This document shows, piece after piece, positions 53,171 to 63,371 of a stretch of DNA of 64,000 nucleotides. The position numbers were made by a program, and so were the translations under genes. Numbering within the stretch: position 1 is the first letter of the stretch; each line of letters begins with the position of its first letter. The notes under the pieces were generated by a model. It saw nothing but the letters and a program-made list of their open reading frames with translations. It searched no databases and had not been told where the DNA came from. Source of the DNA: JAMQKA01 sp034521835 (GTDB lineage Bacteria; Bacteroidota; Rhodothermia; Balneolales; Balneolaceae); assembly GCA_034521835.1 (NCBI GenBank), contig JAXHMA010000006.1, positions 992,001 through 1,056,000 of the forward strand. Direction: 5' to 3'.

Positions 53171-54595
53171 TTAGTCATACAACACCCACGTATCTTTGCT
53201 TCCGCCCCCTTGCGAGGAGTTGACGACCAGCGATCCCTTGCGCAGCGCTACCCGGGTCAAGGCGCCCGGCAGTACTTCGATCTCATCCCCATACAAAATG
53301 TAAGGGCGCAGATCAACGTGCCGCGGCTCCAGTTCTTCTCCCGTCAGCGTTGGTACCGTTGAGAGCGACAGGGTGGGTTGAGCAATATATTTGCGGGGAG
53401 ATTCTTGAATCTGCCTGCGAAATCGCTCGCGCTCTTCCTGGTCAGCTTTGGGACCTATCATCATGCCGTATCCCCCGGCAGCGCTGGTTTCCTTTACCAC
53501 CAGCTCAGACAGGTGCTCAAGTACGTATTTGCGGGCATCCTCTTCGGCGCAGAGGTAGGTTGGGACATTCGGCAGGATCGGGTCTTCATCCAAATAGTAT
53601 TTGATGATCCGTGGCACATAGGCGTACACGGCTTTGTCATCAGCGACACCGGTTCCGGGGGCATTGGCCAGGGCCACATTGTTTGCCTTGTAAGCATCAA
53701 ACAGCCCCGAGGCCCCCAGCTGGGAGTCCGGATTGAATGCCTTGGGATCAAGAAAAGTATCGTCAATGCGGCGATATACCACATCCACCTGCTGCAGCCC
53801 CTGCGTGGTTGTCATGTAAACCCGGTTATTTTCCACGATAAGATCCTGGCCGGTAACGAGCTCAACGCCCATGGACTGTGCCAGGTACGAGTGCTCAAAA
53901 TATGCTGAATTGTAGATGCCGGGCGTTAAGAGACCGACAACGGGCCGTTCCTTATCGGAAAGATATTGCAGCATGTGCAGCAGCTTTACCGGGTAGTCCG
54001 ATACCGGGCGTACCCCGAGCTGGTTGAACAGGGAGGGGAAGGCCCGCTTGATAATTTCCCGGCTTTCCAGCAGGTATGAAACCCCGGAGGGGCAACGAAG
54101 GTTATCTTCCAGTACGTAGAATTTTCCGTCATTATCCCGCACGAGATCAGTTCCCGTGATATGGCACCAAATATTTTGGGGCGGGCTCATTCCCACGCAG
54201 GGTTCAAGGTAGTCTTTACTGGAAAGAACCAGGTCTTTCGGCAGTATATTATCACCCAGAATTTTCTGATCGTTGTAAATATCCTCAAGAAACAGGTTGA
54301 GTGCATATATTCGCTGTTTCAGCCCTTTTTCAACTTTCTCCCATTCTTTTCCATTGATGATACGCGGGATAACATCGAGATGGAGAATTTTTTCCTGACC
54401 CTCATTGTCGTGATAAACATTGAAGGTCATACCCATGGCAAGCTGAGCCCGGTCCGTGGCATTCTGCATCTCCTTTAGCTTGCTGCCCGGAATCTCATTC
54501 AACATCTGGTTGAAGACCTCGTAATGCCCGCGACAATCGCCATCTGAGGTTATCATTTCATCATATGAATCATTAGGCATGTAAGGCAATGGCAT
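53171..54595 (-). CDS. Circularly permuted ATP-grasp protein
   Basis: 474 residues (COG2308). Start MPLPYMPNDSYDEMITSDGDCRGHYEVFNQMLN. Motifs: AMGMTFNVYHDNEGQEKILHLDVIPRII, KDYLEPCVGMSPPQNIWCHITGTDLVRDNDGKFYVLEDNLRCPSGVSYLLESRE, LLTPGIYNSAYFEHSYLAQSMGVELVTGQDLIV, VALANAPGTGVADDKAVYAYVPRIIKYYL and VVKETSAAGGYGMMIGP. It ends RVALRKGSLVVNSSQGGGSKDTWVLYD. It is an ATP-dependent ligase-like enzyme, proposed to form amide bonds in a peptide-modification pathway with alpha-E, transglutaminase and Anbu. Complete and undamaged. Confidence 0.94.
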   Translation of the reverse strand: MPLPYMPNDSYDEMITSDGDCRGHYEVFNQMLNEIPGSKLKEMQNATDRAQLAMGMTFNVYHDNEGQEKILHLDVIPRIINGKEWEKVEKGLKQRIYALNLFLEDIYNDQKILGDNILPKDLVLSSKDYLEPCVGMSPPQNIWCHITGTDLVRDNDGKFYVLEDNLRCPSGVSYLLESREIIKRAFPSLFNQLGVRPVSDYPVKLLHMLQYLSDKERPVVGLLTPGIYNSAYFEHSYLAQSMGVELVTGQDLIVENNRVYMTTTQGLQQVDVVYRRIDDTFLDPKAFNPDSQLGASGLFDAYKANNVALANAPGTGVADDKAVYAYVPRIIKYYLDEDPILPNVPTYLCAEEDARKYVLEHLSELVVKETSAAGGYGMMIGPKADQEERERFRRQIQESPRKYIAQPTLSLSTVPTLTGEELEPRHVDLRPYILYGDEIEVLPGALTRVALRKGSLVVNSSQGGGSKDTWVLYD

Positions 54596-54952
54596 AATAA
54601 TTTTAGGATTAGTTCGGGTAAAGACTAAACTTATAGCAGTAAATATCGCATTTAATATAATTATTTATGTGCAAAAGTAAACAGGGGAGGGGGGCTTGTA
54701 AAATAAAACAGAAAAGTCCGGTGAGTTTTTATCCTGCATTTCTCACGAAAATTTAGTCTAAATTCTTGTAATACCATTATCCACAGTAGCTTACATGGAT
54801 TTTTAGGTCAAAAAAGTATAACAGTGTGTAGTTGGCTACGAAATTGACTCTCTATTTTGTAAATAAGATTAGGATGGGTAGTATCAAACAGATTGACTCG
54901 CAAAGACAGATTCGGGAATACAATAATTGTGAATAAAATAAATAGGATCACT
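54596..54952. other. Divergent intergenic region
   Basis: About 355 AT-rich bases between the ATP-grasp gene and the following plus-strand gene. No gene or repeat recognised. It should carry the Anbu-cluster promoter. Confidence 0.5.
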
Positions 54953-55460
54953 ATGAACCAGGTGTTCAAGATCGTAGTTGTACCGCTGCTGTTTGTTATT
55001 GAATATGCCTTCAAGTTTTTGGCAGGTGTAGGTGCGGCCATTGTACTGGCGGCTGAGGGCTCTTTTTTTGCTAAAATTTCGGCCGGTTTCGGATCGGTAA
55101 TTCCAACTCTTCAGCAGCTCTCGAACGCACCAGCGCGGCTTACCTATCTTTCCACGGTTATTGAGGATTATAACACGCTTACGGCTTCGACCTTTAATCA
55201 GCGCTACGGGGGACAGGCGATCAACAATGTGCTTGAACAGCTGAATGAAGGCGTTGCCTATCTTCAGGCGATCTATCAGAATGTCAGTGAACCAGCCTTT
55301 TTCTACGATATTAGCCACGCTGGTCATCTTTCTCTTCCTGTACCTTGTGGGACGGACCGCTCGATTTGTCAGGCAAAAAGGGCAGGGGTCTGTCGTTAAT
55401 AGATTTGAACGGAGACTGGGAAAACGCGTTTTTAGCCAGAATGATCAAATTCGCCAGTAA
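54953..55460 (+). CDS. Membrane protein of unknown function (frameshifted)
   Basis: From ATG 54953: MNQVFKIVVVPLLFVIEYAFKFLAGVGAAIVLAAEGSFF (membrane), IPTLQQLSNAPARLTYLSTVIEDYNTLTASTFNQRYGGQAINNVLEQLNEGVAYLQAIYQNVS. A shift near 55288 then gives NQPFSTILATLVIFLFLYLVGRTARFVRQKGQGS (second helix) and a basic C-terminus RRLGKRVFSQNDQIRQ. Corrected length is about 169 residues with two membrane segments. No family I can name. It is divergent from the Anbu cluster and so may share its regulation. Confidence 0.6.
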
Positions 55461-56214
55461 GGAAATATTTAATAGTCACGTTTAAAGGTTTCGCTAACCG
55501 TCCATCATATTGATAAAATTATATAAATGAAGAGAGGATGTTTCTGCTGATCATTCAATCAAAAATTACTGGTTCATGCTCAAAATTAAGCTACGTTTTA
55601 AACCCTGTTCTGGGACCAATAAAGTCAGTTCTATAAGGATCTATGGGAAGATGAGATCCGTTGCTGTTGTAGTATTCGGCCTTTAAAATTTTTGTTGGCT
55701 GAGTGACCGCAGCTGGAGCGTTAAGAAACCATTTCTGTTTGAAATCCGCTTTTCCAGCGGATTGAGTTAAATGGTTTTAGCGCCAGTGCAGGGAACGCAA
55801 CAAAAATTTTACCTGCCGGCGATTTTTTTGATTCATTTTTTCATCGATGAAAAAATGAATATCTACCACAATATAGTCTAGTGTAGTTATTAGTTGATTG
55901 GTATAGTAGTTATTAGCGATACCATGCTTCTCAATATTTCAATTCCCACCTCACTATATATCATTGCGTAGATCAGTGAATGATTATTTATTATATCACT
56001 ACTGAAATCCCTGGCCAATCTTGAATAAACATTTTCATGTTGGAATGATCAGAAACAGAATTTATCAGGAGAGTTCAGATTCGATTAAATAATTTTTTTA
56101 AATAGGCAGCTGGAACAATACTAAACAGGGAGCCCTAAAACGTTATATCGCTTGCACTTTACAGTATTGTGAGTGTTAACTGCTTTCCCAGATTTTACAT
56201 AGTCGAATAAATAT
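55461..56214. other. Long intergenic region with repeat fragments
   Basis: Mostly unique AT-rich sequence. 55800-55862 holds a type 2 repeat hairpin (GATTCATTTTTTCATCGATG and AAAAAATGAAT). The sequence GCGGATTGAGTTAAATGG lies between complementary tracts near 55740. No gene seen. Confidence 0.55.
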
Positions 56215-56640
56215 ATGATTCAGAATAAAAAACCAGAAAACTCATCCCCCAGACTGGTAACCAAAATACTCGCGTTACAGGATTTTATGGATGAGTTTGG
56301 AGAGAAATTTAAAGAGCTTGACGAGTCGGAAGCTGAGATTATAGAAAAGCTTGCAAATGGAATACAAGAGCATCAAATCGCAGAAGAGATTGGTGTGGAC
56401 GTTGAACAGTTGCATGCCCAATTAACATCCACCCAAAAGAAGCTGTCAATACTCGATGAAACCTCCTATATCAAATATGGTCTGGCCTTGGGTCTGATCC
56501 GCATACTGGTACGACTCCCTGAGACTTGTAAAAGAAAAAGAGGAGTTCGGAACAGGCTTTATTACCGGTGCAGAAGACTGATAATAACAGCGTTTCAAAT
56601 TAGGGCCTGCACTATTCCTGACAATAGAATCGAGGGATAA
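56215..56640 (+). CDS. LuxR/HTH-type DNA-binding protein (3' end uncertain)
   Basis: The clear part is residues 1-100: MIQNKKPENSSPRLVTKILALQDFMDEFGEKFKELDESEAEIIEKLANGIQEHQIAEEIGVDVEQLHAQLTSTQKKLSILDETSYIKYGLALGLIRIL. The middle looks like a GerE/LuxR-type helix-turn-helix (SEAEIIEKLANGIQEHQIAEEIGVDVEQLHAQLTSTQKKL), and SYIKYGLALGLI is a common LuxR end motif. Beyond about residue 105 the frame turns Arg/Cys-rich and unlike a domain, so a shift near 56515 may have extended it. It is a probable transcriptional regulator; targets unknown. Confidence 0.65.
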   Translation: MIQNKKPENSSPRLVTKILALQDFMDEFGEKFKELDESEAEIIEKLANGIQEHQIAEEIGVDVEQLHAQLTSTQKKLSILDETSYIKYGLALGLIRILVRLPETCKRKRGVRNRLYYRCRRLIITAFQIRACTIPDNRIEG

Positions 56641-56694
56641 ACTATGCCTTCGATTCGAATATACCTCCGGCTTGTTGCTGAAGTAAGGGAATAG

Positions 56695-57870
56695 TAATAG
56701 TAACTCATCAGACAGGAATGTTTCCGGTTTATCGCTTCGTGGTATGAAGGGTTGTACGCCTATTTACCTAAAAAGCAAAGTCATACTGAGCGGAGGCCGA
56801 CGGAGCAGCGCGAGAAGGCCGCAGTCGAACGTGTCTCCCGCCAGCAGGCCCGCGTAGGATCTGAAGGGGGTATCACGCAACCACGTTCGAGCACTCCCGG
56901 GGAGATCTTTCGGCTCCACTTCGTTCCGCTCAACATGACAGGGGCGTTGTTCGGACATCCCCCTGCGCCCCCAAAGGGGGACGTTTCGAATTCGCTTCGA
57001 AACATGGTATGCAAATTACTTTAAAAATGAGGTGGCCTCCAAGTGGGGGGCCGGGGTAGCGCGTTACAGAATTAACAATGATGAATGATAAATTTGAGAG
57101 TAATAGCTTACCATTCTTTATTCTTAATTTAGTTCTCTCTCCCGGCCTGTGTAAAGTTGACCGGTAAGAAGGGCTCTTCTTGGAGCGTTTAAGAAAAATC
57201 TGAGATTTTTTAGCGGAAAGGAGAGCTCTTTAGGTCAAGTTTACCCAAGCCGGTGGCTTTTATCGTTCATTTTTTTGCCACTAAAAAAATGGACACCCAG
57301 GAAAGGGAACAAGCTAAGAAAGAACGGTCTGGAGATATAAACTTTTTACCGGGTGTCCCTTTTGTCTTGATACAAAAGAGACGAAAAGATCAAGGCTGGG
57401 GAATGCTGACCCCGGCTGCGAGCCTCCGGCCGGAGTTTGGCGATGGTCCTTCTCGCTGGCCGGCTTCCTCAGGGCTCCCCGCCGGTATACCAAACTCCTT
57501 TCGCCTCCCGCTCTTCGCTCAGCATTCCTAGGCCGGAGGGGGCCGATCAACCAGGAATTCTTTGGGTTTTTCGTTTAGTGCTATGCAGGGCAAGTATTAA
57601 GTATAAGCCTTCCATGGGGGCCGGGATAGCGCTTTACAGAATTAAAAATGATGAATGTGAGAGTACTTCTTCATTTTAATTTTTTAGTTCTCTGTTCCGG
57701 CCTGGCGTACCGTTGACCGTCCCGTTAGGGGAAGGAGTCGCAGCAGAGCGTGAAGAAAAAACCTGTGATTTTTTTAGCGAAGTGGAGACCCCTTCAGGGA
57801 AAGGGTACCTCCGCCGGCGATTTTTTTGATTCGTTTTTTCATCGGTGAAAAAATGAATACCAAGAAAAAA
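56695..57870. repeat. Block of dispersed structured repeats (plus orientation)
   Basis: Third large block of the same families. Type 3 lies at 56780-57000 (GCCGACGGAGCAGCGCGAG, CACGTTCGAGCACTCCCGG, GTTCCGCTCAACATGACAGG), type 2 at 57130-57310 and 57690-57860, and type 1 at 57340-57590 (CCTTTTGTCTTGATACAAAAG, GATCAAGGCTGGGGAATGCT). The order is mirrored against the 9.1-10.6 kb block. Confidence 0.82.
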
Positions 57871-57919
57871 GGAAATTAGCTCGACATACCGGTCTGGAAA
57901 CCAAATAATGTACTCCTGC

Positions 57920-58095
57920 TTATCAATCTCCCTGAATCCCTCTTCTCAAGAGGGACTTTTGGGCCCAGTATTGAGTATAAGCTAATCATTCATGTCTTGA
58001 GTTCCTCTGTAGAAGGAGGACAGGAGGAATTGACCCTATTCCTGTAGGTTTATACGCTTAACGTGAATTTGAAACCGGTAAACACGTTAATAGTA
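57920..58095. repeat. Diverged MITE-like element
   Basis: Related to the 28158 and 39213 elements: CAATCTCCCTGAATCCCTCT, AGAAGGAGGACAGGAGGAAT and a right end AAACCGGTAAACACGTTAATAG. The left terminal repeat is not recognisable. Probably an old copy. Confidence 0.6.
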
Positions 58096-58347
58096 GTATC
58101 TACCTAAAATATCCTGAGCACGGTTTAAGGATTCGTGAAAATCCTCATTTCTGCTGTTGAGTTCCTTCCGTTGGGGTTAAAATACATTTATCGCTCGTCC
58201 CACGTATTCAGTGTTCAACTATCAGATAGGTAAAGAAAGAATTGGACCATTCCCGGGTTGCGCAAAAATCAAATCGTTCAATGCAACTGTGGTTCATTTT
58301 AAATAGATATAAAGGGGTCCAATTTTAACCAAACCTTTTTATGTGAG

Positions 58348-59107
58348 ATGACCAATTATAGATCGTTTAGTGTAGTCTTATTTATCTTTATGTTATTACT
58401 TGCAACAGCCTGTCAATCACAAGATAACCAGATGGAACCTGAAGAGACGGAAGTGTGGGAACCGGTACCCGAAAAAATTGACCCGGGAACACCATACTAT
58501 AAAGAGCCACCCGCTGATGCCATCGTGTTATTTGGAGGGGACGACCTTTCAGCCTGGGAACATCCGGATGGGTCTGCCCCGAGTGGACTTTAGAGAACGG
58601 CGTGATGACCGTTAATCCCGGCACGGGCGGTATCCAGACCAAGCAGGACTTTGGAAGTGTACAGCTGCATATTGAATGGAGAGCTCCCGAGCCCAGTGGA
58701 GAGGGACAGGATCGCGGAAACAGCGGCGTGTTTTTCCACAACCGGTATGAAGTGCAAGTGCTCGATTCCTACGAGAACGAAACCTACTCAAACGGTATGG
58801 CCGGCAGTATTTACAAGCAGCACATTCCGCTGGTTAATGCCGCGTTGCCGCCGGGTGAGTGGCAAACCGTACGACATTGTCTTTGAAGCTCCCGAATTCA
58901 ACGACGATGGATCAGTCGCAGAACCGGCGTATCTCACCGTGCTATGGAATGGCGTAATAGTGCAAAATAAGGTAGAGCTGCAGGCGGCCTACGGAATATA
59001 TCGGAATTCCCGAATACGAAGCATACGAGGGCGGAGCTCCGCTTTCTTTACAGGATCATAGTCACACGGTAAGTTATCGCAACATCTGGATTCGAGAACT
59101 TCAGTAA
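58348..59107 (+). CDS. DUF1080 (3-keto-disaccharide hydrolase-like) lipoprotein (frameshifted)
   Basis: Lipoprotein signal MTNYRSFSVVLFIFMLLLATAC (58348). The concanavalin-like domain starts AIVLFGGDDLSAWEHPDGS, then after a missing base near 58580 EWTLENGVMTVNPGTGGIQTKQDFGSVQLHIEWRAP, NSGVFFHNRYEVQVLDSYENETYSNGMAGSIYKQHIPLVNAALPPGEWQT. Two more shifts lead to DIVFEAPEFNDDGSVAEPAYLTVLWNGVIVQNKVEL and a C-terminal SYRNIWIRELQ-stop at 59107. The family occurs with secreted sugar oxidoreductases, as here (next gene 73 bases downstream), and acts on oxidised disaccharides or glycosides in the periplasm. Confidence 0.85.
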
Positions 59108-59180
59108 CTTGTACCAGATTTTTTCAAGTAGTTCGGATTTAAATCACAAGCTTATACTAAATTAACCAAGAGGTAATAGG

Positions 59181-60360
59181 ATGAGTAAGGATGATGAGAT
59201 GAATAAGGGATATTCAAGGAAAGAGTTCTTAAAACGTATTTCTTTGGGTGTGGGCGGAGCGTTTGCCTTGCCTGGCCTGGCAGGGGCAAGCAACGGATTT
59301 GGCAGTGATAATCACCTGTATTATTATCAGCAATGGGAGAAGAGAAGAACTGCCAGACAGTGAAAAGCTGGGCATGGCGCTGGTTGGACTTGGCGGTTAC
59401 GCGATGGGGCAGCTGGCGCCGGCACTGCAGAATACCAAGTTTTGCAAGCTGTCAGGATTGGTGACCGGCACCCCATCCAAAAAGGAGAAATACGGGAAAC
59501 AGTACAACATCCCGGATTCAAACATCTATAACTATGAGACCTACGACCAGATTTCTGATAATGACGACATCGACATTATTTATGTAGTACTGCCCAATTC
59601 CATGCACGCCGAATACACCATTCGCGCGGCGGAAGCGGGCAAGCATGTAATCTGCGAAAAACCGATGGCCACCTCCGTGGCAGATGCCCAGGCCATGGTG
59701 GACGCCTGCAACAAAGCGGGCGTGAAGCTCTCTATAGGGTACAGGCTCCATTTTGAGCCGCATCACCAGGAAGTTATGCGCATAGGGCAGGATGAACCCT
59801 ATGGTCCGGTTACGGATATGAATAGCGGCTTTGCATTTCCACTAACCGACCCCAACCGCTGGCGAATTGATAAGGAGTTGGCCGGGGGCGGTCCACTTAT
59901 GGATGTCGGTATTTACTCAGTTCAGGCGGCCCTTTACACTATGGGCGAATCACCTCTTTCCGTGACTGCTGAGACGCCTGAGAAAACCAAACCCGAATTT
60001 TTTGACGAGGTTGAAGAAACTATCACCTGGACATTTGAATTCCCTGGAGGTGTAAAAGCAACAGGGGAGAGCAGCTACGCCCAATCATATAATTATCATC
60101 ATGCCAACACCACCGAGGGTTTTTGTCACGTAGAACCTTCTTATGGTTATGGCGGAATTGAGGCGAAGACCCATAATGGACCGATGGACGTTCCCAACGT
60201 GGGCCAACAAAAGCTACAGATGGATGCCTTTGCCGACTGCGTCCATAATGACGAGGAAAGCCGCGTTCCAGGAGAGATGGGATTACGGGACACTAAAATA
60301 TTAATGGCCATCTATGAATCAGCCGAGAAAGGTCAAAAAATTGAGTTTGACTGGTCGTGA
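59181..60360 (+). CDS. Gfo/Idh/MocA family oxidoreductase with Tat-like signal (frameshifted)
   Basis: N-terminus MSKDDEMNKGYSRKEFLKRISLGVGGAFALPGLAGA is a twin-arginine-like leader with Lys in place of the second Arg (SRKEFLK). A one-base shift near 59320 leads to LGMALVGLGGYAMGQLAPALQ (Rossmann GxGxxA-type motif), IDIIYVVLPNSMHAEYTIRAAEAGKHVICEKPMATSVADAQAMVD (EKP catalytic Lys), GYRLHFEPHHQEV and GGGPLMDVGIYSVQAALY. It is similar to periplasmic glucose-fructose oxidoreductases: NADP stays bound and sugars are oxidised or reduced. It probably forms a unit with the DUF1080 protein. Confidence 0.88.
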
Positions 60361-60393
60361 TAAACGGCTGAATTGATTTACATATCCAAAAAC

Positions 60394-60432
60394 AAAAAAG
60401 CCGGTCATCACAACGATGGCCGGCTTTTTTTT
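60394..60432. terminator. Bidirectional terminator
   Basis: Stem AAAAGCCGGTCAT / ATGGCCGGCTTTT, loop CACAACG, with A and T tracts on either side. It lies between the convergent oxidoreductase and xylA genes and can serve both. Confidence 0.92.
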
Positions 60433-60454
60433 ATCGAACAAATAGCTCCAAAAA

Positions 60455-61784
60455 CTAGATGAAGCGGTTGATCAGATTTTCGTAGTACTCCTGTTTTCCG
60501 CTGGTCTGCTCCGGTTCTCCATTCTCCACGGCGTAGGACCTGAGATCTTTCAAGCCGAGATTTCCTTTTTCAAACTCGGCGCCTTTGCCGCTGTCGTAGG
60601 AACTATAGCGCTCTTTACGCAGATCCTGATATTCAGAATCGTTCATGATTTTTTCTGCTGCTTGTAGCGAACGGGCCATTACATCCATTCCTCCTATGTG
60701 AGCATAGAACAGATCTGTCAGATCAGTAGAATTACGACGCAGCTTGGCATCGAAATTGAAGCCGCCAGTTTCTAACCCACCATGTTCAAGGAGAACCAGC
60801 ATCGCCTGGGTCAACTCATAAATGTTGACAGGAAATTGGTCGGTATCCCAGCCGTTCTGGTAATCACCACGGTTGGCGTCAATACTACCAAGCATACCGT
60901 TGGCAGCCGCAGCTTCAAGCTCATGCTGGAACGTATGCTGAGAGAGGATCGCATGATTGACCTCAATATTTACTTTGAAATCGTCGGCAAGATCATGCTC
61001 TCTAAGGAAACCGATAACTGTTTCCGTATCAAAATCATATTGGTGCTTCATCGGTTCCATCGGCTTGGGCTCGATCAGAAATGTGCCCTCAAACCCGTTC
61101 TTACGGCCGTCAGTCACGTGCGGTTTTCAGGAAGGTGGCAAGATGCTCTTTTTCTCGCTTCATATCAGTATTTAGGAGCGACATATATCCTTCACGCCCT
61201 CCCCAGAACACGTAATTGGAACCACCCAGCTCAATGGTAGCATCAATGGCGTTTTTGACTTGGGTCGCTGCATGCGAAAGCACATGAAAGTCAGGATTGG
61301 TTGCCGCGCCGTTCATATAGCGGGGATTGGTAAACAGGTTGGCCGTTCCCCAGAGCAGTTGCACGCCAGACTCCTCCTGCTTCAGCTTCGCATAGTCTAC
61401 GATGGCATCAAGCCGTTTTTCTGATTCGGCAATAGTGTCTGCTTCATCCACAAGATCGTAGTCATGAAAACAGTAAAAGGGGACTCCCAGCTTGGTAATA
61501 AATTCAAAAGCCGCATCCATCTTATCTTTGGCACGCTTTATCGGGTCGTCGGCTGTCAACCATGGAAATTTTCTGGTTGGAACGCCAAACGGATCACCGC
61601 CCGTACCGGTAAAAGTGTGCCAGTAGGCGATAGCAAAACGGAAAAAATCCTTCATTGATTTTCCGGCAACCTCTTGGTTCTCATCGTAGTATTTATAGGC
61701 CAGAGGATTGTCAGAATCCTTTCCCTCAAATTCGATTTTATCAATTTCGGGGAAATACTCTTTATTGCCGATTGTTACTTTCAT
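60455..61784 (-). CDS. xylA: Xylose isomerase XylA (one frameshift)
   Basis: Converts D-xylose to D-xylulose. First frame 61784-61110: NPLAYKYYDENQEVAGKSMKDFFRFAIAYWHTF, VPFYCFHDYDLVDEADTIAES (catalytic His/Asp), LLWGTANLFTNPRYMNGAATNPD, NYVFWGGREGYMSLLNTDMKREKEHLATFL (metal-binding Glu). One extra G near 61113 shifts to the second frame: GFEGTFLIEPKPMEPMKHQYDFD, NIEVNHAILSQHTFQHELEAAAANGMLGSIDANRGDYQNGWDTDQFP (metal ligands), LEHGGLETGGFNFDAKLRRNSTDLTDLFYAHIGGMDVMAR. Full length is about 442 residues as in the family. It is last in the operon with xylulokinase upstream. Confidence 0.95.
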
Positions 61785-61863
61785 AAAATCTGATTGTTTT
61801 AAATTTACTTTTCATTGATAGAATTGATTATGTACAAAATCCCTAAACTTATTGTGCATAATT

Positions 61864-63352
61864 CTACAGGGCTTGCTGCAAAGCTTCGTGCCAGCGCTCA
61901 TAAGCGGCGGTATGCTCAACTACCAAGTCGCTTTTGGGCTCGAGGGTATTCACTTTTTTGAGTCCCGCAAATGCCTTGGAGCGATCTTTATACACTCCGG
62001 CACCTATTCCGGCACCGATGGCAGCTCCTATAGAACCGTCGGTGTTGTACATCTCCACTACTTTTCCTGTAACGTTGGTAAAGGCCTCCGCAAAAACCGG
62101 ACTCAGGAACATGTTGGTATGCCCGACGCGAACGGTATCGATATCCATGCCCATATCTTTCATGATCTGGAGACCGTAATTGAGGGCATAGGCGATACCT
62201 TCTTGCGCGGCACGAACCACATGACCTGTATGATGACGATTAAACTGGATACCGGTAATTCTGGCTCCAAGATCCTTGTTGGACAACGGTCGTTCTGGGC
62301 CGTTACCAAAAGGAAGAACCGTGACGCCTTCCGATCCGATTGGAACCTGGGCGGCCATCTCGTTCAACTCATCGTATGTGTAGTCGATGCCTTTAAACAT
62401 GGTATTTCGTAACCAGCTGAACTGGATACCGGTTCCATTTATGCAAAGTAAAACACCATACCGCGGGGTGTTCTTGTCATGATTGACGTGAACAAACGTG
62501 TTTACGCGCGACTGCTCATCGTAGAGCGGTTTATCCGTGACCCCGTAAATAACGCCCGAAGTTCCAGCCGTGGAGGCAACTTCACCGGGTTTCAACACAT
62601 TCAGGGAAAGCGCGTTATTGGGCTGGTCACCTGCACGGTAGGCTACTTTAATTCCCTTGGTGAGCCCGAGCTCATCGGCTGCGGAAGCGCTGAGCTCCCC
62701 ATGTTCTGCCATGTTGGAGTGTACTTCCGGGACGAGATCCTCAGAAATGCCGTAATGATCAAGAATTTGATCGGCGATCTCATTGGATTTAAAATCCCAG
62801 AAAATACCTTCTGAAAGCCCGGAGGTAGTGGTTGATACTGCACCGGTCATCTTCATGGCGATGTAGTCGCCGGGAAGCATGAATTTGTCAGCTTTTTTAT
62901 AGATGCCCGATTGATGTTCTTTGACCCACTTTAGCTTGGAAGCCGTGAAATTACCCGGAGAATTGAGAAAGTGATCCAGGCAATACTGTTCACCGAGTTC
63001 TTCAAATGCCTGTCTGACCGGTTTCAACCGCCCGGCCGTCGCACCAGATGATGGCGGGACGCAGCGGTCGCTGGTCTCTTATCGACCAGCACCAGCCCGT
63101 GCATCTGATAGGATATGCCGATGGCAGCAATATCGGCCGTATCGATAGAAGCCTCCGAAACGATTTCTCGAGTGGCCTTTACGACGTGCTTCCCACCACG
63201 TTTCTGGATTCTGCTCGGCCCAGCCCGGTTCAGGAGCTACAATATCCAGCTCCTTGTCTGGAGAAGCGGCCGTCCACCACCGAGCCAGATTCAGCTTCAA
63301 TAAGACTAGCTTTTATGCTTGAACTACCTACGTCATATCCGAGTAAATACAT
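61864..63352 (-). CDS. xylB: Xylulokinase XylB (several frameshifts)
   Basis: FGGY-family sugar kinase that phosphorylates D-xylulose. Start MYLLGYDVGSSSIKASLIEAESG at 63352. Shifted pieces follow: DKELDIVAPEPGWAEQNPETWWE, then REIVSEASIDTADIAAIGISYQMHGLVLVD and AIIWCDGRAVE. The long frame from 63027 follows: GEQYCLDHFLNSPGNFTASKLKWVKEH, DYIAMKMTG, AYRAGDQPNNALSLNVLKPGEVASTAGTSGVIYGVTD and GITGIQFNRHHTGHVVRAAQEGIAYALNYGLQIMKDMG. At least three shifts lie between 63030 and 63290. The corrected length of about 495 residues is typical. 80 bases separate it from xylA. Confidence 0.93.
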
Positions 63353-63371
63353 CTGCAAATTTTTCTATTGT

